This document shows positions 16,936 to 27,727 of a DNA stretch of 64,000 nt, in pieces. Source of the stretch: Streptomyces virginiae (GTDB taxonomy: Bacteria > Actinomycetota > Actinomycetes > Streptomycetales > Streptomycetaceae); NCBI RefSeq assembly GCF_000720455.1, contig NZ_JOAK01000006.1:310001-374000 (forward strand), read 5' to 3'. Position 1 is the first letter of the stretch. Every line of letters begins with the position of its first letter. The translations under genes and the position numbers were made by a program. The notes under the pieces were generated by a model, which had not been told where the DNA came from, did no database searches, and saw nothing but the letters and a program-made list of their open reading frames with translations.

Positions 16936-17018
16936 ATCCAACTTGTTCTACCGGCAACTTATCCGCCGATGTCCGGATACCGGCCAGCCCCTTCCCGAGC
17001 GCTGATACCTCTTCGGGC

Positions 17019-17408
17019 ATGAACAAGATCACCCGCCGTCAGGCCCTGGGGACAACCGCCGGTGCACTCACCGTCCTCGGCCTGACCGCTGCAGCAACGA
17101 GCGTCGCCACGAGCGCCGCCGCGACCCCCGCCGCGCCCACACCCCCGGGCACGGTCGACGAGGTCTACCAGGGCCGCCGCATCCAGATCACCACGGGCGG
17201 CGGAGGCCACCACGGGGGCCACCACGCCCCCGACCAACCCACCGTCCGAATAGACGGCAGAGAACTCCACATCATGCGCAACGCCGACGGCAGCTGGATC
17301 AGCGTCATCAACCACTACGAGACGTTCACCGAGCCCAAGCTGCTCGCCCGCGCCGCCGTCCGCGACCTCCAGGGCGCGCCCCTCGTCCCCTTCGGAGGCA
17401 TGGCATGA
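17019..17408 (+). CDS. melC1: Tyrosinase cofactor (copper chaperone / caddie protein)
   Basis: A 129-residue partner protein needed to load copper into the tyrosinase encoded next and to export it. The N-terminus has a twin-arginine signal (NKITRRQALGTTAGALTVLGL). The mature part begins with VDEVYQGRRIQI and contains a His-rich loop (GGGGHHGGHH, about residues 65-74), and DGRELHIMRNADGSWISVINHYETF. The Tyr in NHYETF corresponds to the caddie tyrosine that plugs the active-site pocket of the apo-tyrosinase in S. castaneoglobisporus. ATG at 17019 has only a weak ribosome site. The stop overlaps the melC2 ATG (ATGA). A second cofactor/tyrosinase pair is at 33496-34752. Confidence 0.93.
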   Translation: MNKITRRQALGTTAGALTVLGLTAAATSVATSAAATPAAPTPPGTVDEVYQGRRIQITTGGGGHHGGHHAPDQPTVRIDGRELHIMRNADGSWISVINHYETFTEPKLLARAAVRDLQGAPLVPFGGMA

Positions 17409-18250
17409 CCGTCCGCAAGAACCAGGCCACGCTGACCCCCGACGAGAAGCGCGCCTTCACCTCGGCCCTGCTGGAGCTCAAGCGCAACGGCAGCTACGAC
17501 CGCTTCGTCACCACCCACAACGGCTTCATCATGGGCGACACCGACTCGGGCGACCGCGTCGGCCACCGCTCCCCCTCCTTCCTGCCGTGGCACCGCCGCT
17601 TCCTGCTGGAGTTCGAGGAGGCGCTGCAGAAAGTGGACGCGAGCGTCGCGCTCCCGTACTGGGACTGGACCGTCGACCGCACCACCCGCTCCTCCCTCTG
17701 GGCCCCCGACTTCCTCGGTGGCACCGGGCGGGCCCGTGACGGGCAGGTCATCGACGGACCCTTCGCCTACGCGACGGGCCGGTGGAACGTAGACGTGCGC
17801 GTGGACGGCCGCCCCTACCTGCGGCGCGCGCTCGGCGCGGGCGTCGCCCAGCTGCCGACCCGGGCCGAGGTCGACTCCGTCCTCGCCATGCCGGTCTACG
17901 ACATGGCCCCCTGGAACAGCTCCTCCAACGGCTTCCGCAACCACCTGGAGGGTTGGCGCGGCGCCAACCTGCACAACCGGGTGCACGTGTGGGTCGGCGG
18001 GCAGATGTCCACCGGGGTCTCCCCCAACGACCCGGTGTTCTGGATGCACCACGCCTTCATCGACAAGCTGTGGGCCGACTGGCAGGCCAAGCACCCGCAG
18101 TCCACGTACCTGCCGGCCGCGGGCACGACGAACGTGGTCGACCTGAACGACACCATGCGGCCGTGGAACAACGTGACCCCGGCGGACATGCTCGACCACC
18201 GCAAGTTCTACACCTTCGACACCGAACCGGCCGCCGCCAGCCAGCGGTAG
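17405..18250 (+). CDS. melC2: Tyrosinase
   Basis: A 281-residue type 3 binuclear copper monooxygenase that oxidises tyrosine to dopa and dopaquinone, starting melanin formation. All six copper ligands are visible and numbered as in the S. castaneoglobisporus enzyme: His38, His54 and His63 for CuA, and His190, His194 and His216 for CuB (in GANLHNRVHVWVG and FWMHHAFID). The protein lacks its own signal peptide and is exported with its caddie partner through Tat. Start overlaps melC1 by 4 bp. Its 3' end overlaps the convergent response-regulator gene by 43 bases, so the two transcripts can pair. Confidence 0.96.
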   Translation: MTVRKNQATLTPDEKRAFTSALLELKRNGSYDRFVTTHNGFIMGDTDSGDRVGHRSPSFLPWHRRFLLEFEEALQKVDASVALPYWDWTVDRTTRSSLWAPDFLGGTGRARDGQVIDGPFAYATGRWNVDVRVDGRPYLRRALGAGVAQLPTRAEVDSVLAMPVYDMAPWNSSSNGFRNHLEGWRGANLHNRVHVWVGGQMSTGVSPNDPVFWMHHAFIDKLWADWQAKHPQSTYLPAAGTTNVVDLNDTMRPWNNVTPADMLDHRKFYTFDTEPAAASQR

Positions 18251-18909
18251 TGCAGTTCGGGGCGGCCGACCTGGCCGTACCGGGGCGTCCGGTCCGCACG
18301 GCCGGTGTCCACCAGGTGCTCCAGGTAGCGGCGGGCGGTGATCCGGGAGATCCCGGCCGCCTCGGCCGCCCCCGCCGCGGTCAGCCCCTCGGGGGCGGCT
18401 CGCAGCAGGGCGGCGACCCGGTCCAGGGTCGGCGCGCTCAGCCCTTTGGGGAGTTCGGCCGGGCGGGGCGCGCGCAGGGCGGCCATCGCCCGGTCGACGT
18501 CGTCCTGGCCGGCCGCCTCGCCCGCCGCCTGGCGGAACTCGGCGTAGCGCAGAAGCCGTTCGCGCAGCGTCGGGAACGCGAAGGGCTTCAGGACGTACTG
18601 GACGACGCCCAGCGAGACGCTCTCGCGGACCACGGCCAGGTCCCGGGCCGAGGTCACCACGATCACGTCCACCGGATGCCCGGCGGCCCGCAGTCCGCGC
18701 GCGAAGCGCAGGCCGTTCCCGTCGGGCAGACCGAGGTCCAGCAGCAGCAGGTCGACCCGGGTGCGCTCCAGCACCCGGGTGGCCTCGGCGAGCGAGTGGA
18801 CGGCTCCGACGGCGGTGAAGCCGGGCACCCGGTCGACGTAGAGCGCGTGCGCGTCGGCGGCGACCTGGTCGTCCTCGACGACCAGCACGCGTACCTCGCC
18901 GCCGCTCAC
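18208..18909 (-). CDS. Response regulator of CitB/DcuR type
   Basis: A 233-residue two-component regulator. The receiver domain covers about residues 5-122, with the acidic pair in VVEDDQ, phosphoacceptor Asp58 in LLLLDLGLPDG, the Thr in VIVVTSARD and Lys in YVLKPF. The output is a short C-terminal helix-turn-helix (LTAAGAAEAAGISRITARRYLEHLVDTG) with the RYGQVGRPELHYRW wing found in citrate/dicarboxylate-responsive regulators. GTG at 18909 overlaps the sensor kinase stop (GTGA). The operon diverges from a DctA-type carrier gene, its probable target. Confidence 0.92.
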   Translation of the reverse strand: MSGGEVRVLVVEDDQVAADAHALYVDRVPGFTAVGAVHSLAEATRVLERTRVDLLLLDLGLPDGNGLRFARGLRAAGHPVDVIVVTSARDLAVVRESVSLGVVQYVLKPFAFPTLRERLLRYAEFRQAAGEAAGQDDVDRAMAALRAPRPAELPKGLSAPTLDRVAALLRAAPEGLTAAGAAEAAGISRITARRYLEHLVDTGRADRTPRYGQVGRPELHYRWLAAAGSVSKV

Positions 18910-20534
18910 CGCGCGCCTCCCGCGGCCGCGTCCCGGTCCGCCGCCCGCTCGGGGGCCGTGGGCAGCCGTACGGTGAACTCCGCGCCGCCGCCCGGGCCCT
19001 GAGAGGCGAGCACCGCGCCGCCGTAGCGCTGTGCGACCTGACGGACGAGTGCGAGGCCCAGGCCGCGGCCCTCCCCCTTGCCGGACCAGCCCCGGCGGAA
19101 CACGTCCACCCCCTCGGGCAGCCCGGGCCCGTTGTCCGCGACGCGCAGCAGCAGCTCCTCGCGCTCGGGCCGCAGGGTGACCGCGATACGGGCCCCCGGT
19201 ACCGCCGTCACCGCGTCGACGGCGTTGTCGATGAGGTTGCCGAGCACCGTGACGAGGTCCCGGGCCGGCGGTAGTCCGCCCAGGTCGGCGAGGCTGCGGC
19301 TGTCGGCGGTGACGACGAGTTCGACGCCCCGCTCGTGCGCCTGGGCCGCCTTGCCCAGCAGCAGCGCGACCAGTACCGGCTCACCGACGGCGGTGACCAC
19401 CTCGTCGGTGAGGGCCTGGGCCAGTTCCAGCTCGGCGGTGGCGAAGTCCACCGCCTCCTGCGCACGGCCGAGTTCGATCAGGGAGACCACGGTGTGCAGC
19501 CGGTTGGCCGCTTCGTGGGCCTGGGAGCGCAGCGCCTGCGTGAAGCCCCGCTCGTGGTCGAGTTCGCCGGTCAGCGCCTGCAGTTCGGTGTGGTCGCGCA
19601 GGGTGACCACGGTGCCGCGGCGGCCACCGCCGGCGACGGGCGAACTGTTGACCACCAGTACCCGGTCCGCCGTGAGGTGCACCTCGTCCACCCGGGGCCG
19701 GTCGGCGAGCAGCACGCCGGTGAGGGGAGCGGGCAGCCCGAGATCGGCGGCCCCGGTGCCGGTGACGTCCCCCGGCAGTCCCAGCAGTTCGCGTCCGGCG
19801 TCGTTGATCAGGGTGATCCGGCGCTGCCCGTCGAGCATCAGCAGCCCCTCGCGCACCCCGTGCAGGGCCGCCTGGTGGTAGTCGTACATCCGGCTGAGCT
19901 CGGCCGCGTTCATGCCATGAGTGTGGCGGCGCAGCCGCGCGTTGACGACGTACGTGCCCGCGCCGCCCAGGGCGAGCGCGCCTCCCGCGACCCAGACGAG
20001 GGCGGAGAGCTGCGCCCCGAGCCGGTCGCTGATGGCGCGGACGGTGATCCCCGCGCTGACCAGGCCGACGATCCGGCCCTCGTCCTCCAGCGGGGTGACC
20101 ACGCGGATCGAGGGGCCGAGCGTGCCGGTGTAGGTCTCGCTGAAGGTCTCGCCGCGCAGGGCCGGGGCGGTGTTGCCCATGAAGGGCTCGCCGATCCGGC
20201 GGGGGTCGGGGTGGGTCCAGCGCCTGCCGTCCGGGGCCATGATCGTCACGAAGTCGACGCCCGAGTCCACGCGGACCTTCTGCGCGTAGGGCTGCAGCTC
20301 GGCCGAGGGGTCGCTCCCGCGCGCCGCTCCCCGTACCGCCTCCCGCACGGAGGGTGAGTCCGCGACCGCGCGGGCCACGGCCCCGGCCTGGCGCCTGGCG
20401 GCCTCCTCGGCCTGGCCCCGGGCGGTGGCGTAGGCGAAGACGGCGCAGCCCGCGACGACCACGGCGACGAGCAGTACCTGCATGGCGAAGAGCTGGCCGG
20501 CGAGGCTGCGCGGCGGACGAGGCAAGCGGAACAT
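18906..20534 (-). CDS. Sensor histidine kinase of CitA/DcuS type
   Basis: A 542-residue membrane sensor. ATG at 20534 gives a short basic N-terminus before TM1 (about 14-37, QLFAMQVLLVAVVVAGCAVF). An extracytoplasmic Cache/PDC-like domain follows (about 38-175, with VDFVTIMAPDGRRWTHPDPRRIGEPF, the ligand-binding segment also seen in CitA/DcuS). TM2 is at about 178-198, then a PAS domain (LHGVREGLLMLDGQRRITLINDAGRELLG) and the kinase core: RSQAHEAANRLHTVVSLIELG with the phospho-His, N box LGNLIDNAVDA, and G boxes VADNGPGLP and GRGLGLALV. The likely ligand is an external C4-dicarboxylate or citrate, judged from the adjacent dicarboxylate carrier. Confidence 0.9.
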   Translation of the reverse strand: MFRLPRPPRSLAGQLFAMQVLLVAVVVAGCAVFAYATARGQAEEAARRQAGAVARAVADSPSVREAVRGAARGSDPSAELQPYAQKVRVDSGVDFVTIMAPDGRRWTHPDPRRIGEPFMGNTAPALRGETFSETYTGTLGPSIRVVTPLEDEGRIVGLVSAGITVRAISDRLGAQLSALVWVAGGALALGGAGTYVVNARLRRHTHGMNAAELSRMYDYHQAALHGVREGLLMLDGQRRITLINDAGRELLGLPGDVTGTGAADLGLPAPLTGVLLADRPRVDEVHLTADRVLVVNSSPVAGGGRRGTVVTLRDHTELQALTGELDHERGFTQALRSQAHEAANRLHTVVSLIELGRAQEAVDFATAELELAQALTDEVVTAVGEPVLVALLLGKAAQAHERGVELVVTADSRSLADLGGLPPARDLVTVLGNLIDNAVDAVTAVPGARIAVTLRPEREELLLRVADNGPGLPEGVDVFRRGWSGKGEGRGLGLALVRQVAQRYGGAVLASQGPGGGAEFTVRLPTAPERAADRDAAAGGAR

Positions 20535-20639
20535 GGCGCTCAGTGTGCACCGGGTCGTGAACTCAATGAACGCAAGGGTGACCGGGGTCACAGCCCTGGG
20601 CGATGGTCTCCCCGGACGACTTCACCACCAGGAGGCATC

Positions 20640-22040
20640 GTGGCCGCCAGGCGCGACAGAACGCACTATCTCTACATCGCGGTGATCGCCGCGGTGCTGC
20701 TCGGCATCGTGGTCGGCTTCGCCGCACCCGGCGTGGCCGTCGAGCTCAAACCGCTCGGCACGGGCTTCGTGAACCTCATCAAGATGATGATCTCGCCCGT
20801 GATCTTCTGCACGATCGTGCTGGGCATCGGCTCCGTGCGCAAGGCCGCCAAGGTGGGCGCCGTGGGCGGGCTGGCCCTCGGCTACTTCATGGTCATGTCC
20901 ACGGTGGCGCTGGCCATCGGTCTGCTGGTCGGCAACCTCCTGGAGCCGGGCAGCGGGCTGCAGCTGACCGAGGCGGCGCGCAGCGCCGGCGAGGCGCAGG
21001 CCAAGGCGGGCGGGGCCGAGAGCACCCCCGAGTTCCTGCTGGGGATCATCCCGACCACCCTGGTCTCCGCCTTCACCGGCGGGGAGGTGCTCCAGACGCT
21101 GCTGGTGGCGCTGCTGTGCGGGTTCGCGCTGCAGGCCATGGGCACGGCGGGCGAGCCGGTGCTGCGGGGCATCGGGCACGTGCAGAAGCTGGTGTTCCGG
21201 GTGCTCGCCATGATCATGTGGGCGGCTCCCGTCGGGGCCTTCGGGGCGATCGCGGCGGTGGTCGGGGCGACCGGCATCGACGCGCTGAAGTCCCTCGCCG
21301 TCATCATGATCGGCTTCTACACGACCTGTCTGCTCTTCGTCTTCGTGGTGCTGGGCACGCTGCTGCGCGTGTGCACGGGGGTCAGCGTCTTCTCCCTGCT
21401 GCGCTATCTGGGCCGGGAGTTCCTGCTGATCCTGTCGACCTCCTCGTCGGAGTCGGCGCTGCCGCGGCTGATCGCGAAGATGGAGCACCTGGGTGTCTCG
21501 CGGCCGGTCACCGGCATCACGGTGCCGACCGGGTACTCCTTCAACCTGGACGGGACCGCGATCTACCTGACGATGTCCTCGCTGTTCGTCGCCGAGGCCA
21601 TGGGCACGCCGCTGGCCCTGGGCGAGCAGATCTCCCTGCTGCTGTTCATGATCATCGCCTCGAAGGGCGCGGCCGGGGTGACCGGCGCGGGGCTGGCGAC
21701 CCTCGCCGGCGGTCTGCAGTCGCACCGTCCGGAACTGGTCGACGGCGTCGGCCTGATCGTGGGCATCGACCGGTTCATGAGCGAGGCGCGGGCTCTGACC
21801 AACTTCGCCGGGAACGCGGTCGCCACGGTGCTCATCGGAACGTGGACGAAGGAGTTCGACCGCGACCGGGCCGCGGAAGTCCTCGCGGGGCGGCTGCCGT
21901 TCGACGAGCAGACGCTGGTCGACGACGCCCACGGGACGCAACCGGCCGCGCCCGACACGACCGCGACCCCGGACACGGCCACGGCCCCGACCGCAGCGCC
22001 GGTCGCGGCGCACAACCCCAAGGACGGCGTGCCGGTCTAG
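20640..22040 (+). CDS. dctA: Cation:dicarboxylate symporter (DctA type)
   Basis: A 466-residue membrane carrier of the DAACS family importing C4-dicarboxylates with protons or sodium. GTG at 20640 follows AGGAGG four bases upstream. Family signatures are clear: GFVNLIKMMISPVIFCTIVLGI in the first half, the serine-rich re-entrant loop LILSTSSSESALPRLIAKME, PTGYSFNLDGTAIYLTMSSLFVAEA, and FMIIASKGAAGVTGAG with IVGIDRFMSEARALTNFAGNAVATV. The C-terminal 50 residues are Asp/Thr/Pro/Ala-rich and disordered. The gene is divergent from the CitA/CitB-like two-component genes and probably induced by them. Confidence 0.93.
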   Translation: MAARRDRTHYLYIAVIAAVLLGIVVGFAAPGVAVELKPLGTGFVNLIKMMISPVIFCTIVLGIGSVRKAAKVGAVGGLALGYFMVMSTVALAIGLLVGNLLEPGSGLQLTEAARSAGEAQAKAGGAESTPEFLLGIIPTTLVSAFTGGEVLQTLLVALLCGFALQAMGTAGEPVLRGIGHVQKLVFRVLAMIMWAAPVGAFGAIAAVVGATGIDALKSLAVIMIGFYTTCLLFVFVVLGTLLRVCTGVSVFSLLRYLGREFLLILSTSSSESALPRLIAKMEHLGVSRPVTGITVPTGYSFNLDGTAIYLTMSSLFVAEAMGTPLALGEQISLLLFMIIASKGAAGVTGAGLATLAGGLQSHRPELVDGVGLIVGIDRFMSEARALTNFAGNAVATVLIGTWTKEFDRDRAAEVLAGRLPFDEQTLVDDAHGTQPAAPDTTATPDTATAPTAAPVAAHNPKDGVPV

Positions 22041-22071
22041 TACTCCTCCTCAACCGGTCCGCCCGCACAGG

Positions 22072-22118
22072 GGCCGGCCGGGCAGGGCTCGCCCCCACGG
22101 TGCCCAGCCCGGCCGGCC
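22072..22118 (+). terminator. Terminator after dctA
   Basis: GGCCGGCCGGGC (22072-22083) is perfectly complementary to GCCCGGCCGGCC (22107-22118), 31 bases after the dctA stop. The remaining gap to 22280 has no gene. Confidence 0.6.
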
Positions 22119-22280
22119 GCCGCATTCTCCCCACTTGCACCCATAGTCGGTATTCGGCCACCGATAAACGAACCCCCGGGCTGTAAAAGGTACTTCCGTA
22201 ACCGGCCGCGTGCATGACATCTTGCGTCCACCACTTGTTTCGTACGACCCGGCCTGACCACCGGGTCTTCGGAGGACGCA

Positions 22281-24095
<1,815 letters not shown>

Positions 24096-24113
24096 GGACG
24101 CGCACCGGAGCAC

Positions 24114-25505
24114 TCAGCGCTGTAGTACGTCGGCCAGCCAGTCGAAGACGACGTCGCAGTGCTGCTGAGGGGCCATCGGGGAGCAGTGCAACTGCGCCCC
24201 GGTGGCCTTCGTCAGTTTCACGTACTCGCGGCGGGTGCGCAGCAGGTCGTACATCTGCCGCGGCTGGCCGGGGTAGAACTGCTCGAAGTCGTAGTCCAGT
24301 ACGAGCGTCGGGGCCTTGATCCTCCCGACCACCTTGGTGATGTCGAGCCCCATGGCCACCTGTGCCGGTGTCCAGATGTCGGTGAGGACCTTGCCCTCGC
24401 GCGCCTGGCGCAGCGCCTGCCGGTCGAAGATCTCGAAGCGCTTCTTGACGGTGAAGGCCAGCTGCGGGGTCAGCTCCGGGACCACCTCCTCGTTCCAGAT
24501 CCGGTTGGTCTCCGCCTTGTCGGGCGTGACGATGTCGCGCAGCTCCTTGTCGAAGCCCAGCCAGGGGCTGAGGCACCCGGGCTGGGCCACGACCGCGGCG
24601 AGCCGGTGCTCGAAGGCGGCGGCGCGCGGGGCGAGGTTGCCGCCCATGCTGAGTCCGGTGATGGCGATGCGCTCGCCGTCCACGTCCTCGCGCCGGAGCA
24701 GCCAGTCCACGATCGGGCTGACCACCGTCTCCCAGCGGGTGGTGAAGGGGATCTCCTCCACGAACAGCAACTGCCCCTGGCCGGGGCCGTCGTAGACGAG
24801 GGCGTTCCAGCCCCGGTCGAGGGCCGCGGACACCCCGTAGGTCCACATGTCGAGGTTCTGCCCGTCACTGCCGTTGGTGAGGATGACGGTGGGGCGCCGC
24901 TCGGCGGGACCGTCCGGGCGGAAGAACCACAGCGGCAGACGGGTCTTGCCCCACGGGACCCGGTCCGTGACGGCGGCCGGTGTGCAGAGCCTCGCGAAGG
25001 TGTCCCATGCCTTGCGTCCGGCCCGGTACACCGCCTCCTCGTCACCCGGCTTGTCGGTGCCCAGCACGTAGAACAGCGCCTGGGCGTAGTACTGGGCAGC
25101 GCGCAGCGAACGGAAGCGGCGGGTCTGCGACGGTGTACCGCCGTCCCGGCCGGCGGCCGGGGGCGCGGCGAGCCTGTCGCCCCAGGACCGGAAGGTGTCG
25201 GTGTAGGTCTGCTCCGACAGGCCCGCCGCGTTGATGGCGTTGACCGCGGTCAGCACCTCGCCGACCTCGGAGGCGCGCATGCCCGCGGCTCCGAGCGCGA
25301 GCAGTCCCGCGAAGTTGAAGCCGGGATCGGCGAAGAGCCGCATCGCTCCCGGAGCCGGTTCGGATGCCGTCGCGGGCGGCGTGGGCGCGGCCGCCGCGGT
25401 GCAGGCGGTGCTCCCGACGGCGAGGGCGCCGGCTCCCGCGGCCAGGCCGGTCAGGGCGGCGCGGCGGGTGAGGGCAGCGGGCTGGTGCGGTGTGCTTGCG
25501 GTCAT
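24114..25505 (-). CDS. Exported alpha/beta hydrolase (prolyl-oligopeptidase-like esterase)
   Basis: A 463-residue hydrolase with a Tat-type signal (TRRAALTGLAAGAGALAVGS, about residues 14-33) and a Cys in STACTAAAA that could be lipidated. ATG at 25505 is chosen over an upstream start because it gives the normal signal length. The catalytic domain has TVILTNGSDGQNLDMWTYG, the LVYDGPGQGQ oxyanion strand, and the nucleophile elbow AITGLSMGG. VLDYDFEQFYPG and a final His near QQHCDVVFDW complete the expected triad. The closest architecture I know is the 2,6-dihydropseudooxynicotine hydrolase/dienelactone-like group. The substrate is unknown. Confidence 0.8.
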   Translation of the reverse strand: MTASTPHQPAALTRRAALTGLAAGAGALAVGSTACTAAAAPTPPATASEPAPGAMRLFADPGFNFAGLLALGAAGMRASEVGEVLTAVNAINAAGLSEQTYTDTFRSWGDRLAAPPAAGRDGGTPSQTRRFRSLRAAQYYAQALFYVLGTDKPGDEEAVYRAGRKAWDTFARLCTPAAVTDRVPWGKTRLPLWFFRPDGPAERRPTVILTNGSDGQNLDMWTYGVSAALDRGWNALVYDGPGQGQLLFVEEIPFTTRWETVVSPIVDWLLRREDVDGERIAITGLSMGGNLAPRAAAFEHRLAAVVAQPGCLSPWLGFDKELRDIVTPDKAETNRIWNEEVVPELTPQLAFTVKKRFEIFDRQALRQAREGKVLTDIWTPAQVAMGLDITKVVGRIKAPTLVLDYDFEQFYPGQPRQMYDLLRTRREYVKLTKATGAQLHCSPMAPQQHCDVVFDWLADVLQR

Positions 25506-25589
25506 GCAGGGGACGCTACGACGCACCCCCGCGCGCGGGGGTGTGCCGCGCCCTCCCCTGCTCCGAACGGGCTCCCCGCGCGGGCGGCT

Positions 25590-26267
25590 TCAGGTGCTGC
25601 GCCGGGTGCGCAGGACGCAGTCGCCGCACAGGCCGCCGCCCGGGACGCGGTAGTAGAGGCAGCAGCTGCGCCGTACGAAGGCCACGCCGAGCCCGTCCTC
25701 GTGGACGAAGGTGCCGGTGCCCGCGAGCGCGCCGTCCTCGGCGAGCAGGGCGCGTGCCAGGTCGACGGCCGCGCCGCCCGGGACCCGGTCGACCAGCACC
25801 CGCAGCGCGCCGACCAGACCGGACGCGGCGTTCCCCCGCAGGACCGTCGGGGAGACCCCGTACCGCTCCCGCAGACCGGTCTCCAGCAGGGCCAGGTTTC
25901 CCAGGACCGACTCCCCGAGGCCCTCGGCCGGCCGTGCGGCGGGCTCGGGCAGCCAGAGCTGGAGCGAGCCCTCGTCCGGCAGCCGCCACCACACCCGGTC
26001 GGCGGCCAGGTCGGGCACCCGCCCGGCCAGCGCCGCGCACCCCAGCCCGATCGACCAGAGCCGGGAGGCGATCCCGAACTGGGCGGTCGAGGCGGCCACC
26101 CTGCCGGGTCCGCTGCCGATCCGGCGGCCCACCTCGGCCACGTACGGCGCGAGGTGCCCGCCGTACAGCGCGGTGAGCGGCCGGAAGCCGGGCCCGGGCG
26201 GCTCCGGCCCGTACGGCACGGTGAAGAAGGGCCCCACGGCGGCCAGTCGCCGCAGTACGTCGTCCAT
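25590..26267 (-). CDS. FhuF-like (2Fe-2S) ferric-siderophore reductase
   Basis: A 225-residue protein ending in the FhuF C-terminal [2Fe-2S] signature RRSCCLYYRVPGGGLCGDCVL, with cysteines spaced C-C-x10-C-x2-C. The N-terminal part (residues 1-150) has the FhuF domain pattern with GRRIGSGPGRVAASTAQFGIASRLWSIGLGCAALAGRVPDL. It probably reduces ferric iron from imported siderophores in the cytoplasm. No siderophore transporter is next to it, though the truncated gene at the start of the window is a siderophore-binding protein. ATG at 26267. Confidence 0.88.
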   Translation of the reverse strand: MDDVLRRLAAVGPFFTVPYGPEPPGPGFRPLTALYGGHLAPYVAEVGRRIGSGPGRVAASTAQFGIASRLWSIGLGCAALAGRVPDLAADRVWWRLPDEGSLQLWLPEPAARPAEGLGESVLGNLALLETGLRERYGVSPTVLRGNAASGLVGALRVLVDRVPGGAAVDLARALLAEDGALAGTGTFVHEDGLGVAFVRRSCCLYYRVPGGGLCGDCVLRTRRST

Positions 26268-26345
26268 ACCCGGAATGATCTCAGTACCGGGCCCTGCGCA
26301 TGGACGTGCTCACGTCACCCGAGTCCCGGATCGGTCGGGGTCCGG

Positions 26346-26756
26346 TCAGGCGGGGTCCGGGGTCGCTCCTTCGAGGACCTCCACGTAGTGCGGGTTGCGC
26401 ATGATCCCGAGCACGTTGCCGAAGGGGTCGGTGACGGCCGCTGTGACGAACCCGCCGTCGCCGTGCGCGGTCACGGGCTGGTACTCCTCGGCACCCAGCT
26501 CCAGGAGCCGCCTGTGGACCTCCTGGAGGTCGTCGACGGCCCAGTAGGCCACCGCGCCGCCCGGCCCCTCGGCGGCGCCGGGCGGGGCGTGGCGGCGGTC
26601 GACGATGCCGATCTCGTGCTGGTAGTCGCCGATGCGGAACTCCGCGTAGCCGGGCCGCTCGAAGTACGGCGCGGTCCCGAGCACCTCGGTGTACCAGGCC
26701 TTCGCCGCCTCCAGGTCGTCGGCCCAGAAGTTGATCGTCGCAAATCCGCGCAGCAT
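26346..26756 (-). CDS. VOC family (glyoxalase/bleomycin-resistance fold) protein
   Basis: A 136-residue protein with two beta-alpha-beta-beta-beta modules: FATINFWADDLEAAKAWYTEVLG at the start and VAYWAVDDLQEVHRRLLELGAEEYQPVT in the second half, with VTAAVTDPFGNVLGIMRNPHY near the end. Both module starts and the DPFGNVLG turn are typical of vicinal-oxygen-chelate proteins. Metal ligands are incomplete relative to glyoxalase I, so it could be a binding protein or an enzyme with an unknown substrate. It follows an alpha/beta hydrolase gene by 81 bases on the same strand. Confidence 0.85.
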   Translation of the reverse strand: MLRGFATINFWADDLEAAKAWYTEVLGTAPYFERPGYAEFRIGDYQHEIGIVDRRHAPPGAAEGPGGAVAYWAVDDLQEVHRRLLELGAEEYQPVTAHGDGGFVTAAVTDPFGNVLGIMRNPHYVEVLEGATPDPA

Positions 26757-26837
26757 GTGCAGCCTCCTCGACGTGATCTCGCCCCGACTCTACGGCGGCC
26801 CGGCGGGCCCGGACGGTTCCCGCGAGGCCCGCCCGGC

Positions 26838-27638
26838 TCAGAGGCCGTCGAGGAAGTCCAGCAGGGCCCGGTTGAAGGCTTCGGGGCGTTCCACCCCCGG
26901 CAGGTGGCCCGCCCCCTCGATGACGGTGAGCACCGAGTTCGGCAGCAGCGCGTGCAGGGCCCGGGCCTCCGCGACCGGGGTGTAGACGTCGTCGGCGCCG
27001 ACCACGACCAGGCAGGGCTCGGTGGCTCCGGCGAGCAGCGGCCGGTAGTCGGGGCGCTCTGCCCGGCCGCGCTGGGCGGCGGCCGCGCCCTCGGGGTCGG
27101 TCGCGCACATCATGGCCGTGACCCGCGCGGCGGTCTCGGGCATGCCGGTCACGTTGTAGGGCGCCAGCATCTTGTCGATCACCTCTTCGGCGTAGGGCCG
27201 CATGCCCTCCGCGATCAGTCGTTCGGCGGTCTCCCGGCGGAGTTTCGCGCCGGCTTCCGTCTCGGGTGCCGGGGAGGTGTCGGACAGCACCAGGGCCCGT
27301 ACCAGACCCGGGTGGCGCAGCCGCAACTCCATCGCGATCTGACCGCCCATGGACACACCGCCGACGACCACCTGTTCGAGGCCCAGTCCGGCGAGGAGGG
27401 CGGCGAGATCGTCCGCGAGGTCGGCGAGCAGGGCCTTGCCCGGCAGCACCGGGCTGTCTCCGTATCCTCGCAGGTCAGGGGTGATCACGCGGTATCCGGC
27501 GGCCGTGAGGGCGGCCGTCTGGGGGGCCCACATGGTGCGGTTGAAGGGATGTCCGTGGATCAGGATTACGGGCGCTCCGGGGCGGGGACCCAAGTCGTCG
27601 AAAACAAGCGTCACACCATTGCCAAATTGGGGCTTCAT
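26838..27638 (-). CDS. Alpha/beta-fold hydrolase
   Basis: A 266-residue enzyme of the haloperoxidase/esterase-like alpha/beta hydrolase group. ATG at 27638. The oxyanion segment VILIHGHPFNRTMW (about residues 25-38), VITPDLRGYGDSP, the nucleophile elbow VVVGGVSMGGQIAMEL with Ser, the acid VVVGADDVYTP and the His in IEGAGHLPGVE are all visible, so the triad is complete. It resembles 3-oxoadipate enol-lactonase relatives. The start region is shared with a divergent acetyltransferase gene 89 bases away. Confidence 0.88.
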   Translation of the reverse strand: MKPQFGNGVTLVFDDLGPRPGAPVILIHGHPFNRTMWAPQTAALTAAGYRVITPDLRGYGDSPVLPGKALLADLADDLAALLAGLGLEQVVVGGVSMGGQIAMELRLRHPGLVRALVLSDTSPAPETEAGAKLRRETAERLIAEGMRPYAEEVIDKMLAPYNVTGMPETAARVTAMMCATDPEGAAAAQRGRAERPDYRPLLAGATEPCLVVVGADDVYTPVAEARALHALLPNSVLTVIEGAGHLPGVERPEAFNRALLDFLDGL

Positions 27639-27727
27639 GAGAGGACTTTAAGGGGCTACATTGAGCCACTCGCGTTCACCTGACAGCCGGTTGCCTTTCA
27701 CTCGTGTTTTGCACGGGGGGCGACGTC

